Positions 1-5,151 of a stretch of 5,202 nucleotides of DNA are shown piece by piece (positions within the stretch are counted from its first letter, which is position 1; the number at the start of each line of letters is the position of its first letter). The DNA lies in the NCBI GenBank assembly GCA_020434375.1, contig JAGRAY010000129.1:1-5202 (forward strand), read 5' to 3'. This stretch comes from Bdellovibrionales bacterium. Its GTDB lineage: Bacteria > Bdellovibrionota_G > JALEGL01 > JAGRAY01. The position numbers and the translations under genes are program-made. Under the pieces are notes generated by a model, which was given only the letters and a program-made list of their open reading frames with translations, made no database searches and was not told where the DNA came from.

Positions 1-827
1 TTTTCATATAATGTTTTAAGTGATGAGCCATGTTTTTCATCAAGACCCACTAGCAAGCAGGGTAGGTCAAAGCGAGGGTCATCCAGATAATTTTCAAAGG
101 GTTCTTCTGGATTGAGCCTTTTACTCTCGTAGAATTCAAAATAGGTTGTGTCAGGTCCAGACCATCCGGAGTCTCTTTGCCCTACGCCATCAATGACTAA
201 ATCAGGAATGAGTTCTTCTAAAAGAAACGCGCGAAGGTTTTCTTTATTAATACCATCAGCATAGCGCTCGCTTGACAAAATATTATCCATTAGATTTTCT
301 GCGGTTTCGAAAACCACCGCGCCACACGACATGGCATAGGTCTGAAAATTCTCGGAGAGTGAGCCGACATGATTGAGCCCAGTTGAAAAAACCTGCACTT
401 TAAACGATGTTAAATCAGATGGTTGCACGCCAGCCGTGGTCTCATAGCAGAGCAAACTGAAAGACGATGCCGATGTTTCCGATGTGTCGGTATCCACGGT
501 GTTCTCCAGATTATCAACTAAATCTGAAGCAATTTCACTGTAGTCGCGAGGGTCGTCGGCTATTTTTTTGCAGGCCCAGTCAAAGGTGTAAATATGATCG
601 TAGGGGCGCCCGGGTACATAGTAAGCTGTTTTGTCGCGATGATAATAGAGGCGTTCGTTTCGATCGAAATAACGCCCTCTTTCATGGGGATAGAGGCCAA
701 ATAATCTTTGATGAATGAGAGAAAAATCGATATCGGGGATCGCCGAACCCTCTTGTGCATGACCATTAGATATATTCATGATCAACGCGATCAGCGCGAG
801 CATTTTAAGTATAAAGTTTTGTTTCAA
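1..827 (-). CDS. Secreted protein of unknown function, 3' end cut by window edge
   Basis: The frame is open from a TTG at 827-825 to base 1, giving 275 codons with no stop. Its C-terminus lies outside the window. TTG was chosen because a strong Shine-Dalgarno, TAGGGGGA (840-833), sits 6 nt upstream. The first in-frame ATG (803-801) would be 30 nt from it and would shorten the signal peptide. The N-terminus is a typical Sec signal peptide: Lys2 and Lys8, a hydrophobic core of about residues 9-19, and a likely signal peptidase I cut after GHA (residues 22-24). There is no lipobox. The mature part is acidic, rich in Tyr, Asp and Glu, and has four cysteines (86, 127, 168, 257), which could form two disulfides in the periplasm or outside the cell. 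Residues 35-80 are rich in aromatic and basic residues (for example HERGRYFDRNERLYYHRDK). I recognise no family or catalytic motif. It is divergent from the M3 peptidase gene, so it could be co-regulated with it. Confidence is high that it is a gene and nil for function. Confidence 0.85.
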   Translation of the reverse strand, partial: MKQNFILKMLALIALIMNISNGHAQEGSAIPDIDFSLIHQRLFGLYPHERGRYFDRNERLYYHRDKTAYYVPGRPYDHIYTFDWACKKIADDPRDYSEIASDLVDNLENTVDTDTSETSASSFSLLCYETTAGVQPSDLTSFKVQVFSTGLNHVGSLSENFQTYAMSCGAVVFETAENLMDNILSSERYADGINKENLRAFLLEELIPDLVIDGVGQRDSGWSGPDTTYFEFYESKRLNPEEPFENYLDDPRFDLPCLLVGLDEKHGSSLKTLYE

Positions 828-832
828 AGAAA

Positions 833-840
833 TCCCCCTA
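833..840 (-). promoter_or_regulatory. Shine-Dalgarno deciding the TTG start of the left secreted-protein gene
   Basis: Reads TAGGGGGA on the minus strand, with the G run ending 6 nt before the TTG at 827-825. It resembles the GGGGGA in front of the divergent M3 peptidase gene, which supports TTG starts for both. Confidence 0.7.
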
Positions 841-853
841 ATTGCTAGGCGAA

Positions 854-882
854 GTTGTAGAAGATGATACAGAAATTGTCAA
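854..882 (-). promoter_or_regulatory. Sigma-70-type promoter for the left secreted-protein gene
   Basis: On the minus strand a perfect -35 TTGACA (882-877) is followed after 17 nt by a -10-like TACAAC (859-854, 4 of 6 matches to TATAAT). The predicted transcription start is near 847, giving a leader of about 20 nt that contains the Shine-Dalgarno and ends at the TTG start. The geometry fits well. The -10 box is only fair. Confidence 0.6.
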
Positions 883-888
883 TAGCGT

Positions 889-908
889 TTGACGCATGTT
901 GACGCATT
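889..908. repeat. 10-bp tandem repeat between divergent promoters, possible operator
   Basis: Two adjacent copies, TTGACGCATG and TTGACGCATT, match at 9 of 10 positions and repeat at about one helical turn. They lie between the leftward -35 (877-882) and the rightward -10, and the second copy supplies the rightward -35. Such placement would suit a regulator bound on one face of the DNA that affects both genes. It could also be chance duplication of a -35-like word. Confidence 0.5.
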
Positions 909-927
909 AAAGCGGATCTGATATCTG
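899..927 (+). promoter_or_regulatory. Sigma-70-type promoter for the M3 peptidase gene
   Basis: A -35 TTGACG (899-904, 5 of 6 matches) is followed after 17 nt by a -10 TATCTG (922-927). A TG one base before it (919-920) gives an extended -10 form. The predicted start is near 934, leaving a leader of roughly 24 nt that contains the Shine-Dalgarno GGGGGA (945-950). Confidence 0.5.
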
Positions 928-944
928 TAAAAACTAGTTTCATT

Positions 945-950
945 GGGGGA
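945..950 (+). promoter_or_regulatory. Shine-Dalgarno deciding the TTG start of the M3 peptidase gene
   Basis: GGGGGA lies 7 nt before TTG 958. An alternative in-frame TTG at 943 would overlap this site and have no ribosome binding site of its own, so 958 is preferred. Confidence 0.7.
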
Positions 951-957
951 AGCCATT

Positions 958-3576
958 TTGAATTTAAAATATGTGAGTCGTATTGGAAGGTGTCTTTTAT
1001 TTTACTTATTAGGGAGTCTGTTCGTTTTTCCTCTCGCGAAAGCGGGAGAAGCGCCTAACCGCAAAACCGAAATAGCCGACTACAAAGCGCTTCATTTTGA
1101 GTGCAAGCAAAGACCTTATGCCTTTGGCTTGCGCCTTCAATGCGAAGAAAAGCAAGGAAAATATAGTTATGAATTTAGGCTTCGCGGTAAACCCTTAATC
1201 GATATTTATGCGAATCAATCTTATCAATCGAATTTGCGATCCGAATTCAGCATTAAATGCCATATCAGTGACTACCAAGCCAAAGGCTTTGATCAAGTTG
1301 TGCCTCTTGGACTCTTAAGACTCAAAAAGGGTTTTGCCTCAGAAGAAATTTCGTATTGGGCACGTGAGCAACATATTGTGTTTGAGGGAACCTTCAATAA
1401 CCAAAAGTCAGATCAAAAAAACGAAACCAAGCCAGATACTATTAGTTGTGGTCTAGAGAAGAAAACTGATGCCCCAACGCTTTCTTGGTCAAATGCAAGA
1501 CGATGGATGAAGGTGATACAGGCCAGAAATTGGTCGGATATTGATATCGACGTTTATGACATGCTCGATGGCTACTATCTTCCTCGATTTGATTATAGCG
1601 GAGAAGAAATTGAACACAGATGCCGTCGTGATTTAGAGCTTGCAAATATTGCTATCGATTCACTCTCTAAAAAGAGTTGGTTTTGGGCTAAGGCCGATTT
1701 CGCAAATACGATTGTTCCATTTCAAGAATTACTAGCGGATCTCATGGACGAGATTTACACCATGGCGATTCTTAGTAAAGTAGGAAGCGATCAGACAATT
1801 GTCGACAATGCACTATCGTGCGATGGTACTTACGATGCTTTTGTGCGAGATTTGCGAACGCGCGAGAAGCTCTATAAAAAGCTCGCAACAGCGCTCGATC
1901 AAACTCATTTTGAGACTCTAAAAGCCGAAGACAAAAAAATATACGCGTTTTTTAAGGATCAACTTACGAGGTGGGATGCAAAACTGCAAGATGGAGTAGC
2001 ACTCCTTCGACTACGAAATCTTTATGAAAAGCGTGGAGATTTATCAAAAACATTTCAGTCTCAGGTGAAAATAGCATCAGATTCAGATATTTTATTTTCA
2101 GAGAGCGATTTTGAGGGAGTATCTGATTCGATCTTGCAGGAATTAAGGCGCTCAGATTTTATTCCAGAGCTACGCCTGTATCCTTATATTATGACCTATG
2201 CTCAGAGTGAACAAACTCGAAAAGATATTCTCTTCTTGAGCAAGCGCTATGGTGTAAATTTTTCAAAGAATATAGACAATCGTGATGTGTTGGTAGATTT
2301 GCTCAATACCCGGCGCCAAATTGCCCAAATTTTGGGCTATGAACATTTTGCTGACTTGGAGTTGGCAAGTCAGGCGGTGAAGAGCTACGAAAATCTAAAC
2401 GTTTTTCTTGGTAAGTTTAGTCAAGCAACACGACCTCTAATTGAAAAAGAAAAGGCAGAGCTTGAAGCATTGAAGCAGCAAAGCGGTTCAATCGGGCCCC
2501 TTAAAGAACACGATGTGTTTTACTACGAGAACCTCCTTCAGAAAAAAAGCCAAATTGACGAAAGCGCATTGAGTCGAATGTTTCCATTGCAAAATGTAAT
2601 TCGGATTTTGACAGAAGAGATTTTTCGGGACTATGTTGATTTTCGTTTTGAGCTTCAAAAGGATACTCCCATTCAACCTTGGCATAGTGAAGTTAATATC
2701 TACAAGGTATTTGATAGAGATGAAAAAGATCAATGGGGTAAAGATCGTCTTGTGGCCTACGTTTATTTAGACTTCTTTGCTCGTTCGTTTAAATACCAAC
2801 AAGGAGTATCAGCGAATTTTATACAAAGAGAACGCGACGAGAATGGAATAACAGTTGCTCCGGCACATATACTCGTGTCATTTCCATTTTCAAAACCCGA
2901 AGGTCCTGAAGACCAATACTACTTAGAATATGGGGTTTCACAAAAAAAGTCTCTGCATGTGTTATTGCACGAATTCGGTCACGTCTTGCACTACCTGTCT
3001 GGAAAGTCGTCGTCTCGATATTTTTCAACCTATCATCATTTTTTTAGGCCTTTAGATTTTGTAGAAACACCTGCTAAGTTTAACGAGTTATTATTACTAA
3101 ATTATGACTTTTTGAAACTATTGTCTGATGGAGCATTCCCAAGGGATCTTTTTAACCAAATTGTTCAATATAAAAAAGGCCGTGGTGGATTTTTTAATGG
3201 TGGTCAACTTGCCATGGCTTGGTCAATGTTAAATCTTGATGCGCAAACAACTAGACTTAAAGTTGAGGATATTCAAAATATTTGGGACTCGACCCATAAA
3301 CTTGCCTATTTCGAACCTCCCCAAGATACCTATCGTTATGCCTCGTTTCGATTTTTGGCAAATGGCTATGAAGCCAAATATTACTCCTATTTTTGGGCGG
3401 ATGTTATGGCCTACGATTTATATTCAAAGATTGCGCAAAATGGACTTTCGGAGTTAAAAAAATATCGAAACGTAGTACTTAGCCCCCCAAGACATGAGAA
3501 TCCAATTGAAATCATGACCAAGTTCTTAGGTCGTGAACCCAAAGTGGATACCTACTTTAATGCCACGTCTCAATGA
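958..3576 (+). CDS. Exported M3-family zinc metallopeptidase (thimet oligopeptidase/neurolysin-like) with extra N-terminal domain
   Basis: An 872-residue protein (TTG start, TGA stop). Family M3 enzymes are zinc oligopeptidases that cut short peptides. Residues 1-29 look like a Sec signal peptide (hydrophobic core about 12-24, likely cut after AKA), so the enzyme should act in the periplasm. Residues about 30-165 are a beta-like region with Cys49, 62, 101 and 164 that ordinary M3 enzymes of roughly 680 residues lack. From about 190 the typical all-helical M3 fold follows. Landmarks in order are ILFSESDFEG, the LGYEHFAD segment, WHSEV, YLDFFAR, the zinc motif HEFGH (671-675) with Glu672 as catalytic base, DFVETP carrying the third zinc ligand Glu703, GYEAKYYSYFW with Tyr804, Tyr808 and Tyr811, and the C-terminal FLGREPKVDTYF. 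All six cysteines of the mature protein (the last at 222 and 288) lie in the first third. Oddities are Phe799 where thimet oligopeptidase has an active-site His, three extra residues between HEFGH and Glu703, and no Gly-Gly pair before the C-terminal helix. The family call is firm. Substrate and activity are unknown. Confidence 0.93.
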   Translation: MNLKYVSRIGRCLLFYLLGSLFVFPLAKAGEAPNRKTEIADYKALHFECKQRPYAFGLRLQCEEKQGKYSYEFRLRGKPLIDIYANQSYQSNLRSEFSIKCHISDYQAKGFDQVVPLGLLRLKKGFASEEISYWAREQHIVFEGTFNNQKSDQKNETKPDTISCGLEKKTDAPTLSWSNARRWMKVIQARNWSDIDIDVYDMLDGYYLPRFDYSGEEIEHRCRRDLELANIAIDSLSKKSWFWAKADFANTIVPFQELLADLMDEIYTMAILSKVGSDQTIVDNALSCDGTYDAFVRDLRTREKLYKKLATALDQTHFETLKAEDKKIYAFFKDQLTRWDAKLQDGVALLRLRNLYEKRGDLSKTFQSQVKIASDSDILFSESDFEGVSDSILQELRRSDFIPELRLYPYIMTYAQSEQTRKDILFLSKRYGVNFSKNIDNRDVLVDLLNTRRQIAQILGYEHFADLELASQAVKSYENLNVFLGKFSQATRPLIEKEKAELEALKQQSGSIGPLKEHDVFYYENLLQKKSQIDESALSRMFPLQNVIRILTEEIFRDYVDFRFELQKDTPIQPWHSEVNIYKVFDRDEKDQWGKDRLVAYVYLDFFARSFKYQQGVSANFIQRERDENGITVAPAHILVSFPFSKPEGPEDQYYLEYGVSQKKSLHVLLHEFGHVLHYLSGKSSSRYFSTYHHFFRPLDFVETPAKFNELLLLNYDFLKLLSDGAFPRDLFNQIVQYKKGRGGFFNGGQLAMAWSMLNLDAQTTRLKVEDIQNIWDSTHKLAYFEPPQDTYRYASFRFLANGYEAKYYSYFWADVMAYDLYSKIAQNGLSELKKYRNVVLSPPRHENPIEIMTKFLGREPKVDTYFNATSQ

Positions 3577-3583
3577 ATATGTT

Positions 3584-3613
3584 GGGTCGACTCGTCAAAG
3601 TCTCGTCGAGCCC
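3584..3613. repeat. Imperfect inverted repeat just after the M3 stop codon
   Basis: GGGTCGAC (3584-3591) can pair with GTCGAGCCC (3605-3613) if one G is bulged, leaving a 13-nt loop. It begins 7 nt after the M3 stop codon and has no T run after it. It may contribute to transcript ending or stability, but it is modest. Confidence 0.4.
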
Positions 3614-3615
3614 TC

Positions 3616-3636
3616 GAGTTGGGCAAAACCCAACTC
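3616..3636. repeat. Perfect 8-bp hairpin in the convergent intergenic region
   Basis: GAGTTGGG (3616-3623) and CCCAACTC (3629-3636) are exact reverse complements around a 5-nt CAAAA loop. The site lies between two convergent genes, where a bidirectional terminator is expected. Neither strand has a following T tract, so a standard intrinsic terminator is not supported. Its right arm overlaps the next dyad (3631-3691), so the two structures cannot form together. Confidence 0.6.
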
Positions 3637-3691
3637 TACGCCTCCTATCATAGAGGGTGCACGCCACGAGTTTTGTGGAGGCTTCAAGTTG
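3631..3691. repeat. Two-part inverted repeat, superficially attC-like
   Basis: CAACT (3631-3635) pairs with AGTTG (3687-3691). After an unpaired 4x4 internal loop, GCCTCC (3640-3645) pairs with GGAGGC (3677-3682), enclosing 31 nt that contain a small CCAC/GTGG hairpin. Outer AAC/GTT arms, a central spacer and an inner arm resemble an integron attC site. Read on the minus strand the right-hand box is GTTGGGT, which fits GTTRRRY, but the other box (TATCAAC) fits RYYYAAC poorly. No integrase or cassette array is visible. A termination or RNA-stability structure is equally possible. Confidence 0.4.
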
Positions 3692-3734
3692 ATACTTGCT
3701 AACCTTTTGTCACATGGGATCGTATAGAGTCGGC

Positions 3735-4760
3735 TCACTTATTGAAGGTTACTTGAATTGAGGCACTGTCAGTTTCAACGTCGTACTCTGGGAAGCTGCT
3801 TCCCATAAGATCAAAGTAGATTCTAATTCCTTTAGATTGTTTTAAAAGACGCACTTGCTTTATTGGATTTTTTTTTACGGTGACAGCTTCCTCGGCTTCA
3901 AGCTTTTCAAAGCTAGGCAAATCTATGATCAGACCTTCTGGATCAAAATTTTTAGAAATAAAATGTGTTTTAAAATCACCGGATCCACCAATGGTTACCG
4001 TAACGCCCGCTGCTGATTCAGAAAATAAAACTTCGTCGATGGTGCCTGGTCCACTAAAGACTTCCTCTACTTGGCTTTCTGTGCCTGTTTCTTTAGTGGA
4101 AGGAGGGCGTAGTCGAGGAATATTTTTTGTAAATGCTAAGATCGAAGAAAAAAATTTATAAGGAAACCAAACGTCTCGATACATAAATGCACCGATACTT
4201 GAACCTAAAACAAGTATAACGAGATACAATCGCTTTCGACTTTTTTTTGGTTTTTTTTCTTTCTTGATGGCTGCGATCATGGTGTGACCACTTAGTCCTG
4301 TATCGCCACTTAAGAAAGCTTCTTCGTCAATAGTGTAGGCGATGGCTCCCGAATCTTTGTCGGGGCTAGAAAGTGCTAAGTGTGACAAAGAGCTTTCATG
4401 AACCATGGTTGTTTTTTCGACAAGCGATGATCGAACTTTCTTTTCAGCCGTTGTTTTTTGAATTTCTCTGTCGTATTCAGAAATAAAGGTTTTGAGTTTT
4501 TTTTCAATGCCAGGCGTTGTATTGACAAATCGAATGATTGTGCCGTTCCATCCCTGAGGCGTAGGCACTATTTTATAAATTTCACCCTCTAGTTCAACGG
4601 GGGCAAGCCTGTCGCCCATTGTTAATTGAAGTTTAACGGGGTTTCCAATGGGCATTTTTGGCAGAGAGCTCACCAAAAGGCCTTTGAGGTTCATTTTTGA
4701 AATAAACAGCAAATAGTCTTGTTGGCTTTTTATGTCAGTTAGCTTGGTTCTGGCTAGCAC
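3735..4760 (-). CDS. Inner-membrane protein: atypical PilZ-like domain, one TM helix, periplasmic AMIN domain
   Basis: A 341-residue protein (GTG start, TGA stop). Residues about 1-97 resemble divergent PilZ domains of the myxobacterial type: a short strand, then MNLKGLLV (23-30) in the place of the D/NxSxxG turn, PIGNPVKLQL, and a GEIYKIV to IIRF strand pair. The usual N-terminal RxxxR is not visible, so c-di-GMP binding is doubtful. Residues 98-165 are a low-complexity polar linker. A very basic stretch (166-177, including KKPKKSRKR) precedes one transmembrane helix (about 178-194), which predicts the N-terminus inside the cell. After a Pro/Thr/Glu-rich spacer, residues about 240-339 match an AMIN domain: VTVTIGGSGDF, LIIDLPSF, NPIKQVRLLKQ, IRIYFDL and a final beta strand. 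AMIN domains bind the cell wall or its proteins, as in AmiC and PilQ. The protein may therefore link a cytoplasmic cue to the envelope. No Shine-Dalgarno precedes the GTG. Met23 is an alternative start but would remove part of the PilZ-like fold. It is divergent from tatA and convergent with the M3 gene. Confidence 0.82.
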   Translation of the reverse strand: MLARTKLTDIKSQQDYLLFISKMNLKGLLVSSLPKMPIGNPVKLQLTMGDRLAPVELEGEIYKIVPTPQGWNGTIIRFVNTTPGIEKKLKTFISEYDREIQKTTAEKKVRSSLVEKTTMVHESSLSHLALSSPDKDSGAIAYTIDEEAFLSGDTGLSGHTMIAAIKKEKKPKKSRKRLYLVILVLGSSIGAFMYRDVWFPYKFFSSILAFTKNIPRLRPPSTKETGTESQVEEVFSGPGTIDEVLFSESAAGVTVTIGGSGDFKTHFISKNFDPEGLIIDLPSFEKLEAEEAVTVKKNPIKQVRLLKQSKGIRIYFDLMGSSFPEYDVETDSASIQVTFNK

Positions 4761-4839
4761 AAGATATTCATAACATGCTCATACTATTCAACAAAGTGAA
4801 AGAGGATGACTTTGAGCAAGCTCCTTGGTACCATGGGAT
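4761..4839. promoter_or_regulatory. Divergent start region between the PilZ/AMIN gene and tatA
   Basis: No strong promoter is visible in either direction. Leftward, a weak pair TTGTTG (4794-4789), 16 nt, TATGAA (4772-4767) would start transcription at about 4760, exactly at the GTG. That would give a leaderless message and would fit the lack of a Shine-Dalgarno there. Rightward, TACTAT (4782-4787) is a possible -10 without a convincing -35. A good ribosome site, AGAGGA (4801-4806), precedes a 16-codon frame (4812-4862) rather than tatA. Confidence 0.25.
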
Positions 4840-4862
4840 ATGTTTGGACTTGGGACAGGTGA
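4812..4862 (+). CDS. Possible 16-codon leader peptide overlapping the tatA start
   Basis: TTG 4812 follows AGAGGA (4801-4806), with 6 nt between the AGAGG core and the start codon. It opens a frame of 16 codons (LSKLLGTMGYVWTWDR) ending at TGA 4860-4862, 20 nt inside tatA and in a different frame. It has the best ribosome site in this region, whereas tatA itself lacks one. It could couple or limit tatA translation. It may also be chance, or a sign that the tatA start is misjudged. No similarity to known leader peptides is seen. Confidence 0.25.
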   Translation: MSKLLGTMGYVWTWDR

Positions 4863-5040
4863 GATCATGTTTGTAGCGCTTGTCATATTAGTGCTTTTTG
4901 GAAGCAAGAAATTGCCAGAACTTCTGGGGGGACTTGGGACAGGCATACGAAATTTTAAAAAAAACCTTCAAGAGCCCGAGCAAAATAACGAGAAGCAAAA
5001 GAAAATAGACGATAAAGATCATTCGGATTCTGCCCAATAA
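4840..5040 (+). CDS. tatA: Sec-independent protein translocase subunit TatA
   Basis: A 66-residue protein (ATG to TAA). TatA oligomerises in the inner membrane with TatBC to pass folded proteins with twin-arginine signals. The sequence has the full TatA plan: a short periplasmic N-tail (MFGLGTGE with polar Glu8), a transmembrane helix of about residues 9-19, the invariant Phe20-Gly21 hinge, SKKLPEL, then an amphipathic helix (GGLGTGIRNFKKNL, 30-43) and a charged, Lys/Glu/Asp-rich tail. The GSKKLPEL form favours TatA/TatE over TatB, which usually has GPxRLP. ATG 4840 gives the normal N-terminus. The in-frame TTG at 4825 would add VPWD-type residues that the family lacks. The chosen start has no clear Shine-Dalgarno. 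tatB and tatC are not in the window and do not follow within 160 bp, so tatA seems to stand alone or to be the last gene of its unit. Confidence 0.92.
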   Translation: MFGLGTGEIMFVALVILVLFGSKKLPELLGGLGTGIRNFKKNLQEPEQNNEKQKKIDDKDHSDSAQ

Positions 5041-5054
5041 TTAGTCGCCATTTG

Positions 5055-5071
5055 TCTTTCGTTCCGAAGGA
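5055..5071. repeat. Hairpin downstream of tatA
   Basis: TCTTTCG (5055-5061) pairs with CGAAGGA (5065-5071) around a TTC loop, giving 7 bp with one G-T wobble. It starts 15 nt after the tatA stop. No T tract follows, so it is not a standard intrinsic terminator. It could still protect the 3' end of the message. Confidence 0.45.
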
Positions 5072-5077
5072 GCACCT

Positions 5078-5104
5078 CCCGGCCTGACGCCCGGGGTACT
5101 TTTG
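5078..5104 (+). terminator. Weak candidate terminator for tatA
   Basis: CCCGG (5078-5082) pairs with CCGGG (5091-5095) around an 8-nt loop, and a short TTTT (5100-5103) follows 4 nt later. The stem is short and the T run brief and offset. It is the only hairpin-plus-T arrangement seen after tatA. Confidence 0.3.
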
Positions 5105-5115
5105 GACAAATTTCC

Positions 5116-5130
5116 AACCGCGAAGCGGTT
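5116..5130. repeat. Perfect 6-bp hairpin in the GC-rich right end
   Basis: AACCGC (5116-5121) and GCGGTT (5125-5130) pair exactly around GAA, a stable small loop. It is one of three hairpins spaced through the 160 bp after tatA. Confidence 0.5.
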
Positions 5131-5151
5131 TGAGGGGGAGGGACAATTGTA

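Larger units (their letters stand above)
3577..3636 (-). repeat. Possible dispersed repeat, copy 1
   Basis: Read on the minus strand, TTTTG, CCC, CGAGGGCTC, CG, ACTT and a closing ACCC occur in the same order and similar spacing as in 5152-5202. The exact shared core is only 9 bases (CGAGGGCTC, at 3616-3608). A diverged repeat is suggested but not proven. Confidence 0.3.

Noticed and set aside
467..766. Open frames on both strands inside the left gene region (plus 467-718, minus 560-766)
   Set aside because: They overlap the long minus-strand frame that has a signal peptide, a ribosome site and a promoter. Their translations show no protein-like pattern.
943..957. TTG at 943 as the start of the M3 peptidase
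   Set aside because: It overlaps the GGGGGA ribosome site and has none of its own. TTG 958 has ideal spacing and gives a cleaner signal peptide.
3236..3457. Plus-strand frame inside the M3 peptidase, out of frame
   Set aside because: It covers the conserved M3 C-terminal motifs, which are read in the other frame. It has no ribosome site.
3616..3636. Intrinsic (rho-independent) terminator for the convergent genes
   Set aside because: The stem is good, but no T tract follows on either strand, so it is reported as a hairpin only.
3533..3727. Plus-strand frame running from the M3 end into the intergenic region
   Set aside because: It overlaps the M3 C-terminus in another frame and then runs through inverted repeats. 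It has no ribosome site or recognisable protein features.
3880..4161. Plus-strand frame opposite the AMIN domain
   Set aside because: It is antisense to a well-supported domain and has no start signals.
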